From Ganoderma boninense (lineage: Eukaryota > Basidiomycota > Agaricomycetes > Polyporales > Polyporaceae): a DNA stretch of 64,000 bases. Of the stretch, positions 24,517-36,950 are shown piece by piece. How positions within the stretch are numbered: the first letter of the stretch is position 1; each line of letters begins with the position of its first letter. The notes beneath the pieces were generated by a model. It made no database searches. It was not told the origin of the DNA and worked only from the letters and a program-made list of their open reading frames with translations. The stretch spans positions 3,844,001 through 3,908,000 of the forward strand of contig CM035311.1 of assembly GCA_002900995.3 (NCBI GenBank), in the 5' to 3' direction. A program made the translations under genes and the position numbers.

Positions 24517-25721
24517 ATGATCATAACAGATGACGCCGCCACAGCGTCAGGTCTAGAGGACCTACGTGAATTCGTTATTCCCGCACCGCACTCAACTACT
24601 GCTCCCTCAGCTCCTCTCAGCCTGTCCTCCAGCTCCTCGCCTCGCCCTCAGTCGTCGAATGACACGGCAAACACGTACCCCACCGGTAACATTAATACCA
24701 CAACGCTCACGCACCCAGCAACGGGGACAACAGAGAATATCTCTACCCAGTGGAGCCCGTCCACTACTGTTTCCATGTCCCAGCCTCACTGGCCATTCAC
24801 CCAGCGTCCGCCCCACAAGTCCCCACCTCCCACCCCCCCTGCAGGACTATCCCGGCTACATCGCCGGAATGGTCCTGCGCTGGGTAGCCCTCCTATGCGT
24901 CCTTGACGGTCTTCTGGTCTGGAGACGTGGTACCCGTGGTCGGGCGGCAGAAGATCCTCACAACGGCTCCTGAGCGGGTTAGGTTCGTCCCCTCATATGC
25001 GGTTCTAGTGTTTAAAATGAGGATTGCAGCGATCGCTCATTCCTGGCGCCCTACTAGACTTAGTCCCCGGGTGCGAGTCACTCCACTCAATGTTGGTCCG
25101 CAGGCGACCCCCATGTAAACCAAGGCGGCTGCTCCCGCCGATCGTCCAGCTCGCCTGTTTTCGGTGCGTTCCTGCCTCTCTCCCGGAAACCAGAACGCAG
25201 AGGACGTCTTGCACATCCGAGTCCATGACGATGCCGAGGCGAACAGCGTCGCAGTCGAGCTGTCCACGTCTCACCTGCGAGACACGCTCGTCCTCCGCCC
25301 GGGTTCATCCTTGATCGTCGCTCCTCCGGGTCTCCCTATCCCTCGCGCGCCGCGTGCCTGAAAGGTCATATTTCTCTCTCCCAGAGATATGGGCGCACTA
25401 AAGGCGGAGCCTGTGCCGATGCCCGCAGCGGTAGGGGCAAGTCCACGTACCAAACGTGTCTCAGTCTCAACCGAGCCCGATCCCGCCCTTGACGCGGGCC
25501 ATGGGACCGATTCTGAGATACCCGTGGAACCAATACCGGGAGCGAAGGCACCGCGTATCACTTTCCTCGATTGCGATGGCGGGCTCCGCTGGGCGACGTC
25601 AGTGTCCCAGGCGCGGTCGAGGGCGGGGATTGTGGACGATCTGGGCAGCCAGTTCAGCAGTGCGTACGGGTTTGTCGAGATCGAGACTCTTCCCCCGCCA
25701 TATCACCGATATAACAGCTGA
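24517..25721 (+). CDS. Possible Ser/Thr-rich membrane protein, uncertain
   Basis: A frame from the ATG at 24517 (MIITDDAATASGLEDLREF) is Ser/Thr/Pro-rich with NxT sites. Another frame at about 24855-24920 encodes a hydrophobic segment (YIAGMVLRWVALLCVLDGLL). A third (25389-25721) encodes an acidic tail ending ETLPPPYHRYNS. Together they resemble a fungal surface protein with extracellular linker, one membrane span and cytosolic tail, but the parts lie in different frames and I could not place convincing introns for all of them. It may be an intron-bearing gene or a decayed one. Confidence 0.3.
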
Positions 25722-25939
25722 TGTTCGCGTTCGGGCACCGGACGTAAATACAGCACATAGTTCGTTGTGTTCGCGAACCCAAGCTGTAGATTACACACAC
25801 AGCCAATTCAGTCTTTGCTGCAGATCCGCAATGTACGTGGGTCGGCGGGGTATGCGAAACGTCCAGCCTATGCGCGCGCGAACGAAAGCAAGAAGAGTAC
25901 TAGCGCATCAGCCACACACTCTATGTTCTGTTGTCCCGC

Positions 25940-27545
25940 TACAAGGTGTGTTCCGTCAGCGCGACGCCGACGGCCTGGTTCCCCCATTCGTAGACGTGGT
26001 AAAACCGTTCGAGCCACGGGTACCCCTTGATGAAGTCGAGGCCCTCGCCGCTCCGCGAGCGCAGGTCCCTCACGATCAGGTATATGCCGTACACGTCGCC
26101 ACCGATGGCCGTGTTGAGCTGCACGTCCACAAGGCGAGCGGTCAGTGTGTATTTATGTATACACAGGGAAGGGGCCCGAAGGGGACACACCGAGCGGGGC
26201 CAGATCTGCGCGGTCAGGATGAACTCGAAAGTTTCCTCATCGTACAGAGTGTTACGTGAGCATATGCATACACGCGCTACCGCCGGAGCGTGTGCGGTGT
26301 ACTGACGTCGCGCATGTGGAAGAGCAGGCTCTTCATGTCCTCGAACTGGTCCAGTGTGATCTTGAGCAAACCAATGGAGTCTTCGACGGCCCCAGTCGCG
26401 CTCTTGTACGCCTCGTAGGCCTCCGTCCTGAGCAGAAGGACCCTGCTGCCCTTGTGGGTGATGCCCGCCGTTTGCGCGAGGACGAGTGTGTGCCGCCCGT
26501 ACATGACCTCCTGGTCGATGCCCACATATTGCGACGCCGGGGAGATGCCCGTCATCGCACTGACCCAGCGGTGAGCGACGCAAATTCGTCACAGCGGGGC
26601 CGAGTGATAGAATGAAACATGCGCACGTAGTTCATGGTCCCGACGGGTTAGGACTCCTCGACTCCAACGAACGTCAGGACGCCGCTTGTATCGGCGCACC
26701 AGGCGGGCGCGAACGAGATCACTATGACGTCTTGGTCGATGAGTCCTCGCGAGTAGGCGTTGTCTTACACTGCGGGCACGAGCGAGCTGTCGGAGACGGT
26801 GCCCCCCGTCAACGCCGAGCCTGACGAACAAGAGCAGTAACATGATCAACATTGAGCCATAATCGCAAGGAAACTGGGATGAGAGTACATGCCCGAGAAT
26901 GCAGTCGAAGCCCACCGACGAGCTCGCGACAGCGACACCTTGGTTCGTGATGACCAGGTTGGAGCTGAGCGTGACGGCGTCGGTGTACTCCTCATCGGAA
27001 AATCCTCCTGAGCCGTGGGACACATACTTTGCGCCGCATGTCCCTTTTTATTCCCATGCCTCGGGGGACGGCGAACATGAGGCAGTGGAACTCACCACTG
27101 AGTTCCAGGTATCCTGAGTAGAGGACGTCTTGACGTACGCCTTGCCTGTGCCGACCACAGTGTTCGCAGTGCCGCTGTCGATGATGAGTGTGAAGTTGGT
27201 CGGCCGAGTGCTGTCCCCAACCTCAAGCATATATTTCGTCTCCCCATTCATCACCAGCACATCCACCCGAGCGCGTCCCTCCGAGCATGTCCGCCTGCTT
27301 CAGGCCCCGGCCCGCTGCCGTGGCCGACGTCCTTCAGGACCCGCCAAGAGCGCCATCCTTCTCGATGATCGTGGACGCCCTGGACAACTTGTGCCGCCAG
27401 GCGAACGGCAGCGATATAGGTGAGCCGCGGGCAAGGATGGGGGTCGCCGAGGCTGCAGCGTTGGCGGTGATGCAGAGAGCAAGGAGGACAAGTAGGCATT
27501 TCGCAAACGAGTTGAACGATACGAGGACAGGCGAGCGAGTGCTGC
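25940..27545 (-). pseudogene. Polyporopepsin-like aspartic protease pseudogene
   Basis: Reading the minus strand in changing frames gives the successive parts of a secreted pepsin-family (A1) protease: a hydrophobic signal segment (SFNSFAKCLLVLLALCITA, about 27510), a propeptide-like PISLPFAWRHKL, the first catalytic region NFTLIIDSGTANTVVG (about 27180), SHGSGGFSDEEYTDAVTL (about 27000), a second-lobe region with YKSATGAVEDSIGLLKIT (about 26380), and the C-terminus SGEGLDFIKGYPWLERFYHV (about 25990). The order and spacing match the polypore family. The signal segment has no ATG, frames change several times, and the usual DTGS is DSGT. It is not expected to make active enzyme. Confidence 0.75.
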
Positions 27546-27596
27546 ACGGCCAGGTCGTGGAAACCTCAGTTCGAGCAAAGCGTCCACGGTGAGCAA

Positions 27597-28530
27597 CACT
27601 CAAGACGGAGCAAGGTACCACCGTGCAGTATGCGTTGTATGCGCCGTGCGATAACCGACCCAGAGTTGTCCACGGTGGGTACGTGTGTCGCGCGACAACC
27701 AACTCGTCCAGCTGCCAACGGTCCGACTCCGACGACCCGGCTGCTGGCACGCTGAGCTTCGACTGAGCGTCTGTCGCCAAGTGCACGACCACAACTGGCG
27801 ACTTGCTTCTCAGTCTGCCTCCATCTCCTGCCCTACAGCGAATGTCTAGCTATCAAGATTTCTTCGAAACTAGCGTCCTCGCCATCATAGCTCCTCCTCC
27901 CTCCCTCCCTCGAGTTTGCCTATGGATACTCCCCCGACAAGGCCTCGGAATCGTTGGGTCGTGACCAAGGGCCGCAGGCGGACAGGAAAACGGCGTTCTG
28001 CGGTGCGCACGCGTTGTGGTATCATCTACCAGTCCAGCTCACTAACTATTAGACATTAGACGAGAATCTCGACTTCTTCCTGAGCATCCGCTTCCCCCAA
28101 CCATCCGAAAAGAGGCTGTTGACCCCATCGCTCCACGTCTCCACACCTCTCCTACTTCGCCTTCCTCCAGATATCATATGAGACGGCCTACATCTCTCCC
28201 GCCGCGACCACTCCAGAGCTCACCCCTGCCTCTCTACTCCTCCCCGACATAGCTCCATGCAACGCAACAGGCCAGACAACCTCCTCGGTCGTCCCCCCTC
28301 CATTTTTCGCTCCTCTCGTCTCGGCGATCTGGGGCCAGTCCTACAATCCCGACAATGAGGCCTTCGCCCTCTTGTGGGATCAGAAGATCGCTCGTGCGTT
28401 GCCATCTATAAGATCACAATACCCTTTCGTAAGTCCCTGTTTTGCCTGAACCGCTCATTCAAACCAATCTCTTCCCAGTCTTCATCATTACAAAGCTTTC
28501 CGCCCCACTGTTGTGCATCACCGTCTCCAC
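27597..28530. repeat. Diverged segmental duplicate of 63003-64000
   Basis: From gcaacactcaagacggagcaa through the start of the Trs65-like pseudogene, this segment aligns by eye with 63003 onward (gaacaagactcaagacagagcaa) in the same orientation, with substitutions and indels. It covers the upstream spacer and the first Trs65 exons. Confidence 0.75.
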
Positions 28531-30888
28531 CACCCTTCGAAGCAAACCGCTCGCCGTCGCTCCTCCCAGAAAGAACCTCGCCGCCCTCATCCATGCAGCC
28601 GGGGTGCTCGACCCCGACCTCGTCGCTTCCCCTGTCAATGAAAACGGCCTTGATCGCGACTTCATGCATAGCGATCACGAAGATATCCTCTCCTGGCTGC
28701 AGCAGGTCAATCACCTCCAGGGTTTGGCGACATGTAATGGCCTCCACTGCGGGGTCATGAACCTCGCTCACTGGCCATCTCAGGGCCTACTTTCACCCAT
28801 CCGCAACACGGCGCTCTCTTCCTACCACTCGTCTAGGCACTGCCATGCCTCAACATGTGTTCTCCCTTCCTCCCGCTCCCAGTGCGTCCTCAGCAGACCT
28901 GCCTACCCCGTATTCTGGAAGCATCACGTCCCCGCATCCAGGAGGCAGTCTCAGCGGTCTCCCCAAGGCCGCCACCCTCCGACGGTCGTTCCGGAAAACG
29001 CTCAAGACGCATATAGGTTTCCGTGTCCGCGTGCGCACCATCTTCGTTCCTTACTTCCTCCTTCCCCATGATGTTTCGAACGGCAAGGCGCAGCGATTGC
29101 GACGCCTCCATGGAGCCGATTCCGACGCGTCGGATTCCGGGTCACACTTGGAGGACGATATCCTCGAAGAGCGGGAGCAGCGAGAAGCAGGGAACGAAGA
29201 ACACACGGTCGTCCTCAGCGTCGAGGTCAAAAACCTCTTCGCAGGATCAGCGCCAGGATCTTACCACATCGAAGTGGACCGTGTAGACGTCGCCATCAGT
29301 GGTTCGGGCGCACGCGCATCCTTCATAGGATGGGGTGGTGATGGCACGAACGTTTCCCCCCTCCGAGTCTGTCCGCGCGAGCAAATCAACCTTCTCTACG
29401 CCGTCTCTTTCCTCAGAGGCCCAGAGGTAGACGAGTTTTCCTTGGCGAGACCAACAGGTGACAAACGGAATGGTCCCGCCGAGGAGGGTTAGCGACCGGT
29501 CACCATTCACCTCATCGTCCGGCCGTTCGAGCCCAATGGCGGCAAAACGTTATACCCAACTCATTTATTCCCTTCAAGCTGGAACTGCGTCCTCGACCTG
29601 GCTTCCTCAAGTATATCCAAGCAATCGCGCGATGCTGCTGAGGCCGCACCCCAAGGCCCCTTGCACTACTTTGTCCTTCCGACGCCTGCGTCTCCCTTCT
29701 CAACAGCCCCTCTCGCTCCGCCTCACAGGGTGCTCACTCGCTTGTCGACTAAGCGTGTCATTCCTCTCACCGCGATCCCAGGCAGCAAACGACACACAAT
29801 CGCGACGCACATCGCACAGTATGCCCGCATGCCGAAGTCGCCCATGAACTAACCCTAAGACGTCCCTATTCAACCCACAGAACCAGCCGCCCCCCGCGCC
29901 GCCCAACTCCAGCCCGACGCCCACCGGCTCGACCTCCTGCAGACGCTCAGAATCCCCCACCGCGCCTCGTATATCCCGCCCTCGATGTCCTTCCAAACCA
30001 GCTTCCCGCGCTCGCCACTACCTACGCCCCGCCGACGAGTCCCCCCCCTCCCGCTCCCGCTCCCGCTCTTCCCCATCATCCCGATGGCGGCTTACGCGCA
30101 CGCGCCGTGCGACAGCGCCAGCACCATCACCGAAATCCTCGACGCGCTTCCTCGTACGCCCGCCTACCCCGTCTACCCCAGCTCCACCTCGCCCGTCCCG
30201 CCCACGCCCTTCTGGCAGACCCCTATCGTGCAGCACTCGGGCTCGGGGGCCGTCGGCCTCCAGCGTCGACATCCGCCGAGATCGCGGCGGCGGGGCCAAT
30301 CCCGCAGACCCCCGGGCCGACCGTGGGCGGGTTCGGCTTGCTCGCGATGAACCCGCTCCAGCAGATCGGCCACGGCCAACGTCAATCACCACAACGGCGG
30401 CCAGTCTATCGTCGTGTGTGCCCCCCTCCTTCCCTGGCCTCATCCCCCCGAGAAGGACAAGGCAAAGGGGGCAAAGGGACACGCCAGCGAGCTGTACCCT
30501 CTCGACGACATCTTCGTCTTCAACCAGTCATCCTGGACGCGGCCGTTTTAGCTAAGCTACTCGGAAGAGCGGCGGCGAAGGCCGAATGGGGAAAGAGAGA
30601 GCGGGCAGCGGCAAGGCCGTTGGCCTTCCCGGGATCATACCACTGCAAAACCGCGTTCGTGTTGAGTACATCTCACCGATTTACGTTGTCCTTGGGTTGC
30701 TTTTAACGATGGCATTTGTTCACAGACCGCTCGTCCCGTCGACATGTCAGTCCGTGTGGACGGAGTTTCTCGCCCTCTCGCCGGACGTTCATTCGATCCA
30801 GACACTGACTCTCATTGACACTCAGTGTGGTGTCACCATCAATCTCAGGTGCGTTGTGAACGCCTGGGATTCTAACCAGCTCGCTTAA
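27842..30888 (+). pseudogene. TRAPPII subunit Trs65-like pseudogene
   Basis: Fragments in several + frames follow the order of fungal Trs65, a subunit of the TRAPPII Golgi-traffic complex: MSSYQDFFETSVLAIIAPPP (27842), then after an intron ending ctaactattag (28050) DENLDFFLSIRFPQPS, then LVSAIWGQ...NEAFALLWDQK (28330-28385), an N-terminal domain end (KNLAALIHAAGVLDPDLV) and the best-preserved part at 28845-29460, with LRRSFRKTLKTHIGFRVRVR, VVLSVEVKNLF and PREQINLLYAVSFLRGPEV. The C-terminal end TCQSVWTEFLALSPDVHS is at about 30740. A ccct repeat expansion near 27895 shifts the frame, and several later stops occur. A second broken copy lies at 63227. Confidence 0.65.
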
Positions 30889-31380
30889 TCTGCCTAGGTC
30901 TGTTCTACATATCATTGTGCACGAACTGCAGTGCAAGCAATCATCATCGTATCCTCGCGCTGTACCTCGCAACGTCAATTCGTGTCCAATTATCTACCTT
31001 TGCGCGCATTTCTGGGTCCCAAACGGGTCGTCAAGAGGTCATGAATATGATGCGAAAGATACAGCGATTCGAAAATAACAACAGCTCAGGATACAAGCAC
31101 GAGATAAGCGTTCACCGGCCATCCGTCTTGCCCATCTTGCGTTGCCCAGCGAAAACATGTTTTGGCTGTCGAGGAGTGACCAGCGACAAGCGAGACGATC
31201 AGCATTGAGTCGCTTACCATTCTCACCTTGATAGCACGATCGCTCTCGCCCGCGCGTGCATGCATGTTGCGTTCCATTTTGTTCGAGATTCCGCAGTTTG
31301 ACTGTTTTTGATGCTTCCTGAGGACGCGCGACCCGTCAGCCCAGCTATGATTGAACTTCATCAAGAATGCACTTACTGCC
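30889..31380. other. Spacer between two pseudogenes
   Basis: No reading frame or repeat is supported in this stretch. Confidence 0.4.
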
Positions 31381-31384
31381 TCGT

Positions 31385-33550
31385 CTCACATGCCCGAGAG
31401 TTGGCCATTTGACCGCCGTTGCCTCGAGGCCTTCGCGACGACAGCGCCCGAGTTCGCCTTCACCTTCTTCATCTGCGGCGCCTCCTCCCCGCGGACGTCC
31501 ATATCCTCGTCCACATCCATCTCCGCGTCCTCTTCCTCGCGCGCTGACGGTTCCCCTTCGCGAGCATCTCGGCGCCCTCCTGGATCCAACTTGGGTCGAG
31601 GCCCGCCTTCGTCATCTCGGACAGCGTGCGCAGGCCGGCCGTGGGGGCAGGGCCTCGCGGTTCTTCATGGCCTTCTTGGTGCTCTGCAGCACGAGCTTCT
31701 TCTCGCGCGCCGACTTGGCAGCGACGGCCTCGCGCTTGTCCTCCGAATCGAACTGCAGGTGGATATCGTTAGTATATGCGCGCGACTGTAGAGTAATAAC
31801 GTAGATGGCCATACCATGTACAACTCTGATTCGTAAAATCCTTCGGCCTCCAGCTTCTCCTCCTCCCGCTTGAGCGCATCGAGCTTCTCGAGGATGTCGG
31901 GCTCGATGAAGTCCGCGATATTCTTGCCGTCCATGATATCGGGCATAGTGTCCCTCTTCCACTCGTCGTCCTCAAGAAGGTAGTTCTCTGCGAAACACAA
32001 GTAAGTCGTGCGCGCGCGCGCGAAGACGCCAGTGGGAACCAATGAAACTCACTCTTGAGGTTGATGTTGTAAACTCCCGCGCCACCCTCGTCGGCCTCGA
32101 TGTCGCGCTCAACACACCGCCGCTCGGGATCCTCCTTATCGTACTTCTTGCGGCCCTTGACCGCGTCGGGGATGAATGGCGCGCGGACGACGTCGTCTCG
32201 CGCCTTGGGCTGCGCGACGTGGAGACGGTTGAGGATCGCGTTGACTTTGTTGCCCTTGAGCTTCGTGTCGACGCGGTGCTCGAGGAGGGCGTCGCACGCG
32301 GTCGTCTTCAGGATGGTGACGCCTTCATCAGTTTAACACGAGACCTGGACGTGCCGGACTCCCTCGCCGTTGACCACCTCTTCGACCGCCGCGCGGCGCT
32401 CGGGCGCGAGACGTCAGCCTTGTTGAGGACGACCACGGTGGGTTTGTTGGCGAACAGGCGCTTGATGGCGTGGAACAGCTGACACTGGGCCTCAACGGAA
32501 AATCCGCACTGTTCCAAGAGGTCCATGAAGTACAGAACACAGGCCTTCAGATGCGCGAGCGCGGTGATGCTCTGCATCTCGATGTTTTTCATCTCCTAGA
32601 GCGGATGGTCGAGGATTCCGGGGGTTACGATGACCTGCCACCGCATATAGCGATAGTCGAGGTGGCCGGCGAAGAACGACTTGGTCGTGAACGCGTAGGG
32701 CTGGACGTCGACGTCCGCGCGCGTGACCTAGTTGAGGAACGACAAGTTGTCGACGTTGGGGTATCTACAGATGAGAAGGGTCCGGGCAATGGTGTCGATC
32801 GTGGGGACACGGGAGATATGTTTCCGAACTTCCTCCAAGAATTCGAGCGCCTTGTTTTGCCGCTTCATGTTCGTGACCATACGACCCAGGGCGGCGCTTA
32901 GGAGCTGTTTGCATCAGTAGAGAGAATCGCCGAATTTGAGCAGTCGGACATAACCCTTAGCGACTGGGTCGATCAGATGGCGCGAGGAGCGGAGTTGACC
33001 GTAATGGTTCTTATCGTACAGGACGTTGACAAGGGAGGAGAGGAATCGGTTCAGGTCCTGTGAAAAGGAGTCAGACATTTCCAAATTGAAGACATCTCTC
33101 GGCCGACGACGACTGAATGCAAAATAGGTGACAGTATTCAACAGCAAATATTCAGCTAGAGTGGTCCGCGTGTTCAAAACAACCTTGAATGCAAGGCGTC
33201 TTCCTGCACGTCTCTGAATTCTGGGTATGGCCATCTCGCAACGCCTTCGATTGACCTGGCCTGGATTCGCGACAGCTTGCATGCCAAAGAACCCATGCTC
33301 GCAAGGGAACCAGCCGTGGCACTCAGCCAAGCAAGCGGCACAGAGCAACAGCCGATCCCCGTGAACGACCTCTTCCGGCCAGAACGATGGGGATCGCATC
33401 GAACCCGACAGACCAACGCCAGGCATTCCTCCGCCTTGCTCGTCGCACGTATTTCAAAAGACACAGAACGCAGTACTCACATCGATGATAGGGAACTTAG
33501 CCAAGATTGCCCCGAGCTTCTCGTCGAACGAATCGAACAGGTATGAATGG
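31385..33550 (-). pseudogene. NOG1-like nucleolar GTPase pseudogene
   Basis: Minus-strand fragments are collinear with NOG1, the GTPase of 60S ribosome assembly: FDEKLGAILAKFPIID (about 33500), FLSSLVNVLYDKNHYGQLRS and VAKGYVRLLKFGDSLY (about 33040-32920), [20 protein letters not shown] (about 32840), the P-loop region, [13 protein letters not shown] (about 32610), [20 protein letters not shown] (about 32570), [13 protein letters not shown] (about 32430), DIMDGKNIADFIEPDILEKL (about 31910), and a basic tail ending QLSGM at 31386. Lesions: stops after GDSLY and SFLN, a TAG between DHPL and EMKN, and frameshifts. The P-loop reads RYPNVDKLSFLN where the family has GxPNVGKSSxLN, so GTP binding would be lost even if translated. 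Confidence 0.8.
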
Positions 33551-33789
33551 AAAACGGGATTGAAAGGGATGTCATCGCCGCGAAGGTTGAGCAACCAAGC
33601 TATCACGATGCCTCAGTTAACCACGCCAACTTTCAACATCTCGACATCACGTACCGATCGACCACAGGTTCGCAATTAGCGTCGCGACCTGCATCTCAGA
33701 CGGTTTGGGCTCGGACCCCGAGTAAAACGGCATGACCGGCCGCTGCTCCTTGATCCAGTGCCTCAGCCGCGTCGACTTATCGCCCGCGC

Positions 33790-34640
33790 CCGTCCCCGTG
33801 CGTGAACTCCTTGGGCTAGACGTAGATGGGCTCTCTGCTCCACGCGGGCTTCTCGCGCAAGTCCACGTCGACGAGGTTCTGCGGCGGGCAGTGGAGCTTC
33901 GAGTCCTTGGGATTGAGCGCGTTGTCAAGGGCAGTTGCGGCCTGCAAGCAGATGATGCATGTGTCAATACCGATCTTGGTGTCCTTCGCGCTGTCCATCA
34001 GCCATTCCGTCTAGTTCTTGAAGTTGGTCGATTGTCCGCCGGCCTCCACGAGCACCCATTTCGGGTCCAGGTGCTCGCCCGCCTGGAGCCAGTAGCGCGA
34101 GTCTGTGATCATCTATGTCGAGCGCATGGAGACAATAGCCTGGCCCACGCAACCAGTGAAGCTGAAGCTGGAAGCCGTCAGCGTTTAACCAGGTAGACGG
34201 TGATACTGTGTACGGACCCAGAAATCCACTCTCGCCGTTTGCCATGCGATGCGATCTTTTCCGAGCCATGCCAATCCTTGCTGGGGATGACGCTGGACGA
34301 CAACCTTAGCACGGGCGGCGAAGAGCAGCGTGTGAGCGACTCACTAATAGTCGAAGTCGTGCGTGCGCATGAGATCGCGCAGGCTGTCGAGTCTGCTCTT
34401 AGTGTGTGGGCGGTCGACGACGGCGTCCTCGTCGCGGATGTTGCGCTCGAGGGCGGATGCGACGAGGGTGCTTGTGGACTCGGAGGCATAGAGGGTAGGA
34501 CCGCCGCCACTCCTGCCGCTGGCCTTATTGGTGGTGAACTTATAGGTATTGGAACGTTTGGGGTTGTTGCAGGGATGAAGTGCGTGCAGCCGTCGTCGGT
34601 GGAGGCGGAGCCGGTCCCGCGAGGGGACGCATGACCTTGC
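33790..34640 (-). pseudogene. Xaa-Pro aminopeptidase (aminopeptidase P) pseudogene, N-terminal part
   Basis: Minus-strand fragments in changing frames match the N-terminal creatinase-like domain of cytosolic aminopeptidase P, which removes N-terminal residues before proline: RLDSLRDLMRTHDFDY (about 34390), VIPSKDWHGSEKIASHGKRR with EWISG (about 34290), LITDSRYWLQAGEHLDPKWV (about 34090), GIDTCIICLQAATAL (about 33960), and CPPQNLVDVDL...KPAWSREPIYV (about 33860). A TAG follows HDFDY, and stops follow STNFKN and REPIYV. The metal-binding C-terminal half is not seen, so it is truncated as well as broken. Confidence 0.7.
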
Positions 34641-35990
34641 CCCCAGTCTGTTTGGCTGTAGGAGCGAGATGGCTGGGAACGGCGGGAGCGAGATGCATGG
34701 GAGCGGGTCTCGGTTGGCGGGGAGTTGTAGACGGGAGGAGATTTCGAGCGGGGAGACTCGACGTGGGCGTCTCTCTCACGTCGTCCTGGTTCTGGTTCTT
34801 GGCCTTCTTGCCGATCCCCCAGCCATAACCCATTTCTTGGTTAGGGAGAGGACTTGTCCTTGGGGTTGGTCACGGTGTTGGAACGCTTGAGGGTGGTGTG
34901 GGCGGGGATGACCTAGCGAGCACCATCCCAGTATGCATTCACGTCGAAAGACTCGGTCTCGGATCAGAAGCTGAGCTTCTCAGCATGGCAGGTGAGAGTG
35001 GCCGTGGGGGAGTAGGAGTAGGAGACGAGACGGTCTACGGAGGAGCGACGAAAGCTGTAGTCCTCGGTGGCCGATGGCTCTGAGTAGGTGAGCCTGCGGC
35101 ACGACTTCTTTCCGCCGAAGAAGGGCAGGCATTGTGTCGCAGGGAGAGATTAGATAGAGAGCGAGAGATGGAGGGACGACGTGAGTAGGAGGCCAAGGCC
35201 CGGGCCGGGGGCACACGAGGCAGTCTAAGAGGGCGCAGCGGCGGAGGGTTAGGCAGAGAGGGGCCCTGAGCCGGCGCACGACCCTGCAGAGACTGAGACC
35301 AGCCGGGAGTGGGGAGGAAGACGGTCGGAGGAGAGCACGGCCAGGCTGAGAGTAAGTGCGATCGGCCAGGTCGAGAAGTCACACCCTGCGCCCATATCCG
35401 GCATGCTGTGAACCCTCTTCCCACGGGCTTTCGGCGCGTCTCTCGCTGCGAGACACCAGGATACGTGTCCCCATTGGCCACCATGGCCCTGCACCCCGTC
35501 CTGGCTGCTTCCCCGATCCACGATAAACATTCTCGTTCTCGTTCTGGCCGTGACCACCCCCGACTCAAGTGCTCGACCGCCCATGAACGGAACCCCCTCA
35601 ACTACGGCCACCCGGCGCTGCAGCCTGAAGCTGATCACCCCCGATGTCCGCGCCCTCCATTCCTCTCGGACTTCGCGCCGGCTTCCTATCGCATACACCC
35701 ACTCTCCTCGCCATATCACACCAGCACCTCTCTCGAGACTCGATGCTCCAAAACAGTGCTCGGTACGTCCTTGCCGCCACGTGCGTCTGTCGAGCTGTCT
35801 CAACCGTTATCCCCTTTGCTCACCACACAATATATGTAGACATTGCACGCTCTCGCTCTGCTCGGAGATGCCTCATGCCAAACACACCCACATCGTCCCG
35901 GGTGCGGCCGTTTTCCGCAACGGTCGTCTCTTCAAGGACGGCCCCTGCAGACCTTTCGGGCGTCTTTGTCTCGTCCGACGACCGTCACAG
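34641..35990. other. GC-rich stretch without supported gene
   Basis: Open frames on both strands are low-complexity Arg/Pro/Ser products of GC-rich DNA. Some protein-like similarity to the repeat near 62.5-63 kb starts toward the right end. No gene is called. Confidence 0.4.
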
Positions 35991-36950
35991 GTCCTGATAT
36001 CGAAAGCTAAGCTACCCCTCCGCACTCAGCTCTCATCCACGTCCCTCACAGACCTTCAAGCTGGCGACCGCATCCATACCGAGCCCGAGTCCCGTTCTAC
36101 TCCGTACGGGAACCTGGCCCCACCACGATTACCCGACGATGCCGACTTGCGTCTCTCCAGCCCTCTCTCCAGCCCCGCATCCGTCCACGACAGTCTCAGC
36201 GAGCCCCGAACCCCGCTCCATTACAGCGCCATTCAGTGTCGCATCCTCGAGTGGCAATCCGTGTTGTCTTGATCAGGTAAAGAGCTGCGCCAGTCCAACA
36301 GCCTTGATCGCCAAGACAGTATTCAAGGCACCACAATAACACACTGCAATCATCAAAACCAGGCCTTCAGGCACCCGCCGCACGCGACATTGGTGAGTAT
36401 GTGGCACGGTCGGGTCTCGGACAGCGGCAGGCACAGAATCACGTGGCGAGAGGCCACTCTGGTAAGGCGCCATACCACTCAAGCCCGGCCCTTCCGCTCG
36501 CCTTCTAAATCGCACCCACAGGTGAGCTCTGCGACCGGACCGTTCGGTTTCGACGCGTCGGAACCCCATTTCGTGACGCTCTCCGCTCTGGAGACGCGAC
36601 CGTTAGCTGACTCCGCTCCTGAACAAACAGTCGGACTGGGTGAGTACGTCCAGCCAGCAGAGGCCCGTTCGCCATCAACGCGTGGATTTTAAGCCTTGGC
36701 GCGCACGCAGGTCCTACTTGGGCGCCGTATCACCAGACCACCGGAGCCGCTTGGCCGTTGCACGGTCGTCTGCAAGGTGTACCCTGGCGGCAAATATGGT
36801 CACGGCTGAGCCTCGAACACCGAACCAGATGGCTGTCGAAGCCGTACATGATGTACTTTGCATGTGCCGCTCAGGTACGTTAGCGATCAATCGAGCCCAG
36901 TCGCTCGAAATCCGTGCTAACCTCCATCTACGCAGTGTCTGTTCACCTTC
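35990..36950 (+). repeat. Dispersed repeat, copy A
   Basis: Segments such as gggcgccgtatcaccagacc and aggtgtaccctggcg (about 36720-36790) match the reverse complement of 60765-60900. The translated stretch TGPFGFDASE (about 36527) recurs on the minus strand at about 61050. The copy is inverted relative to copies at 52.2-54.5 and 59-63 kb. No intact gene is visible. It could be a decayed mobile element or an old segmental duplicate. Confidence 0.6.
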
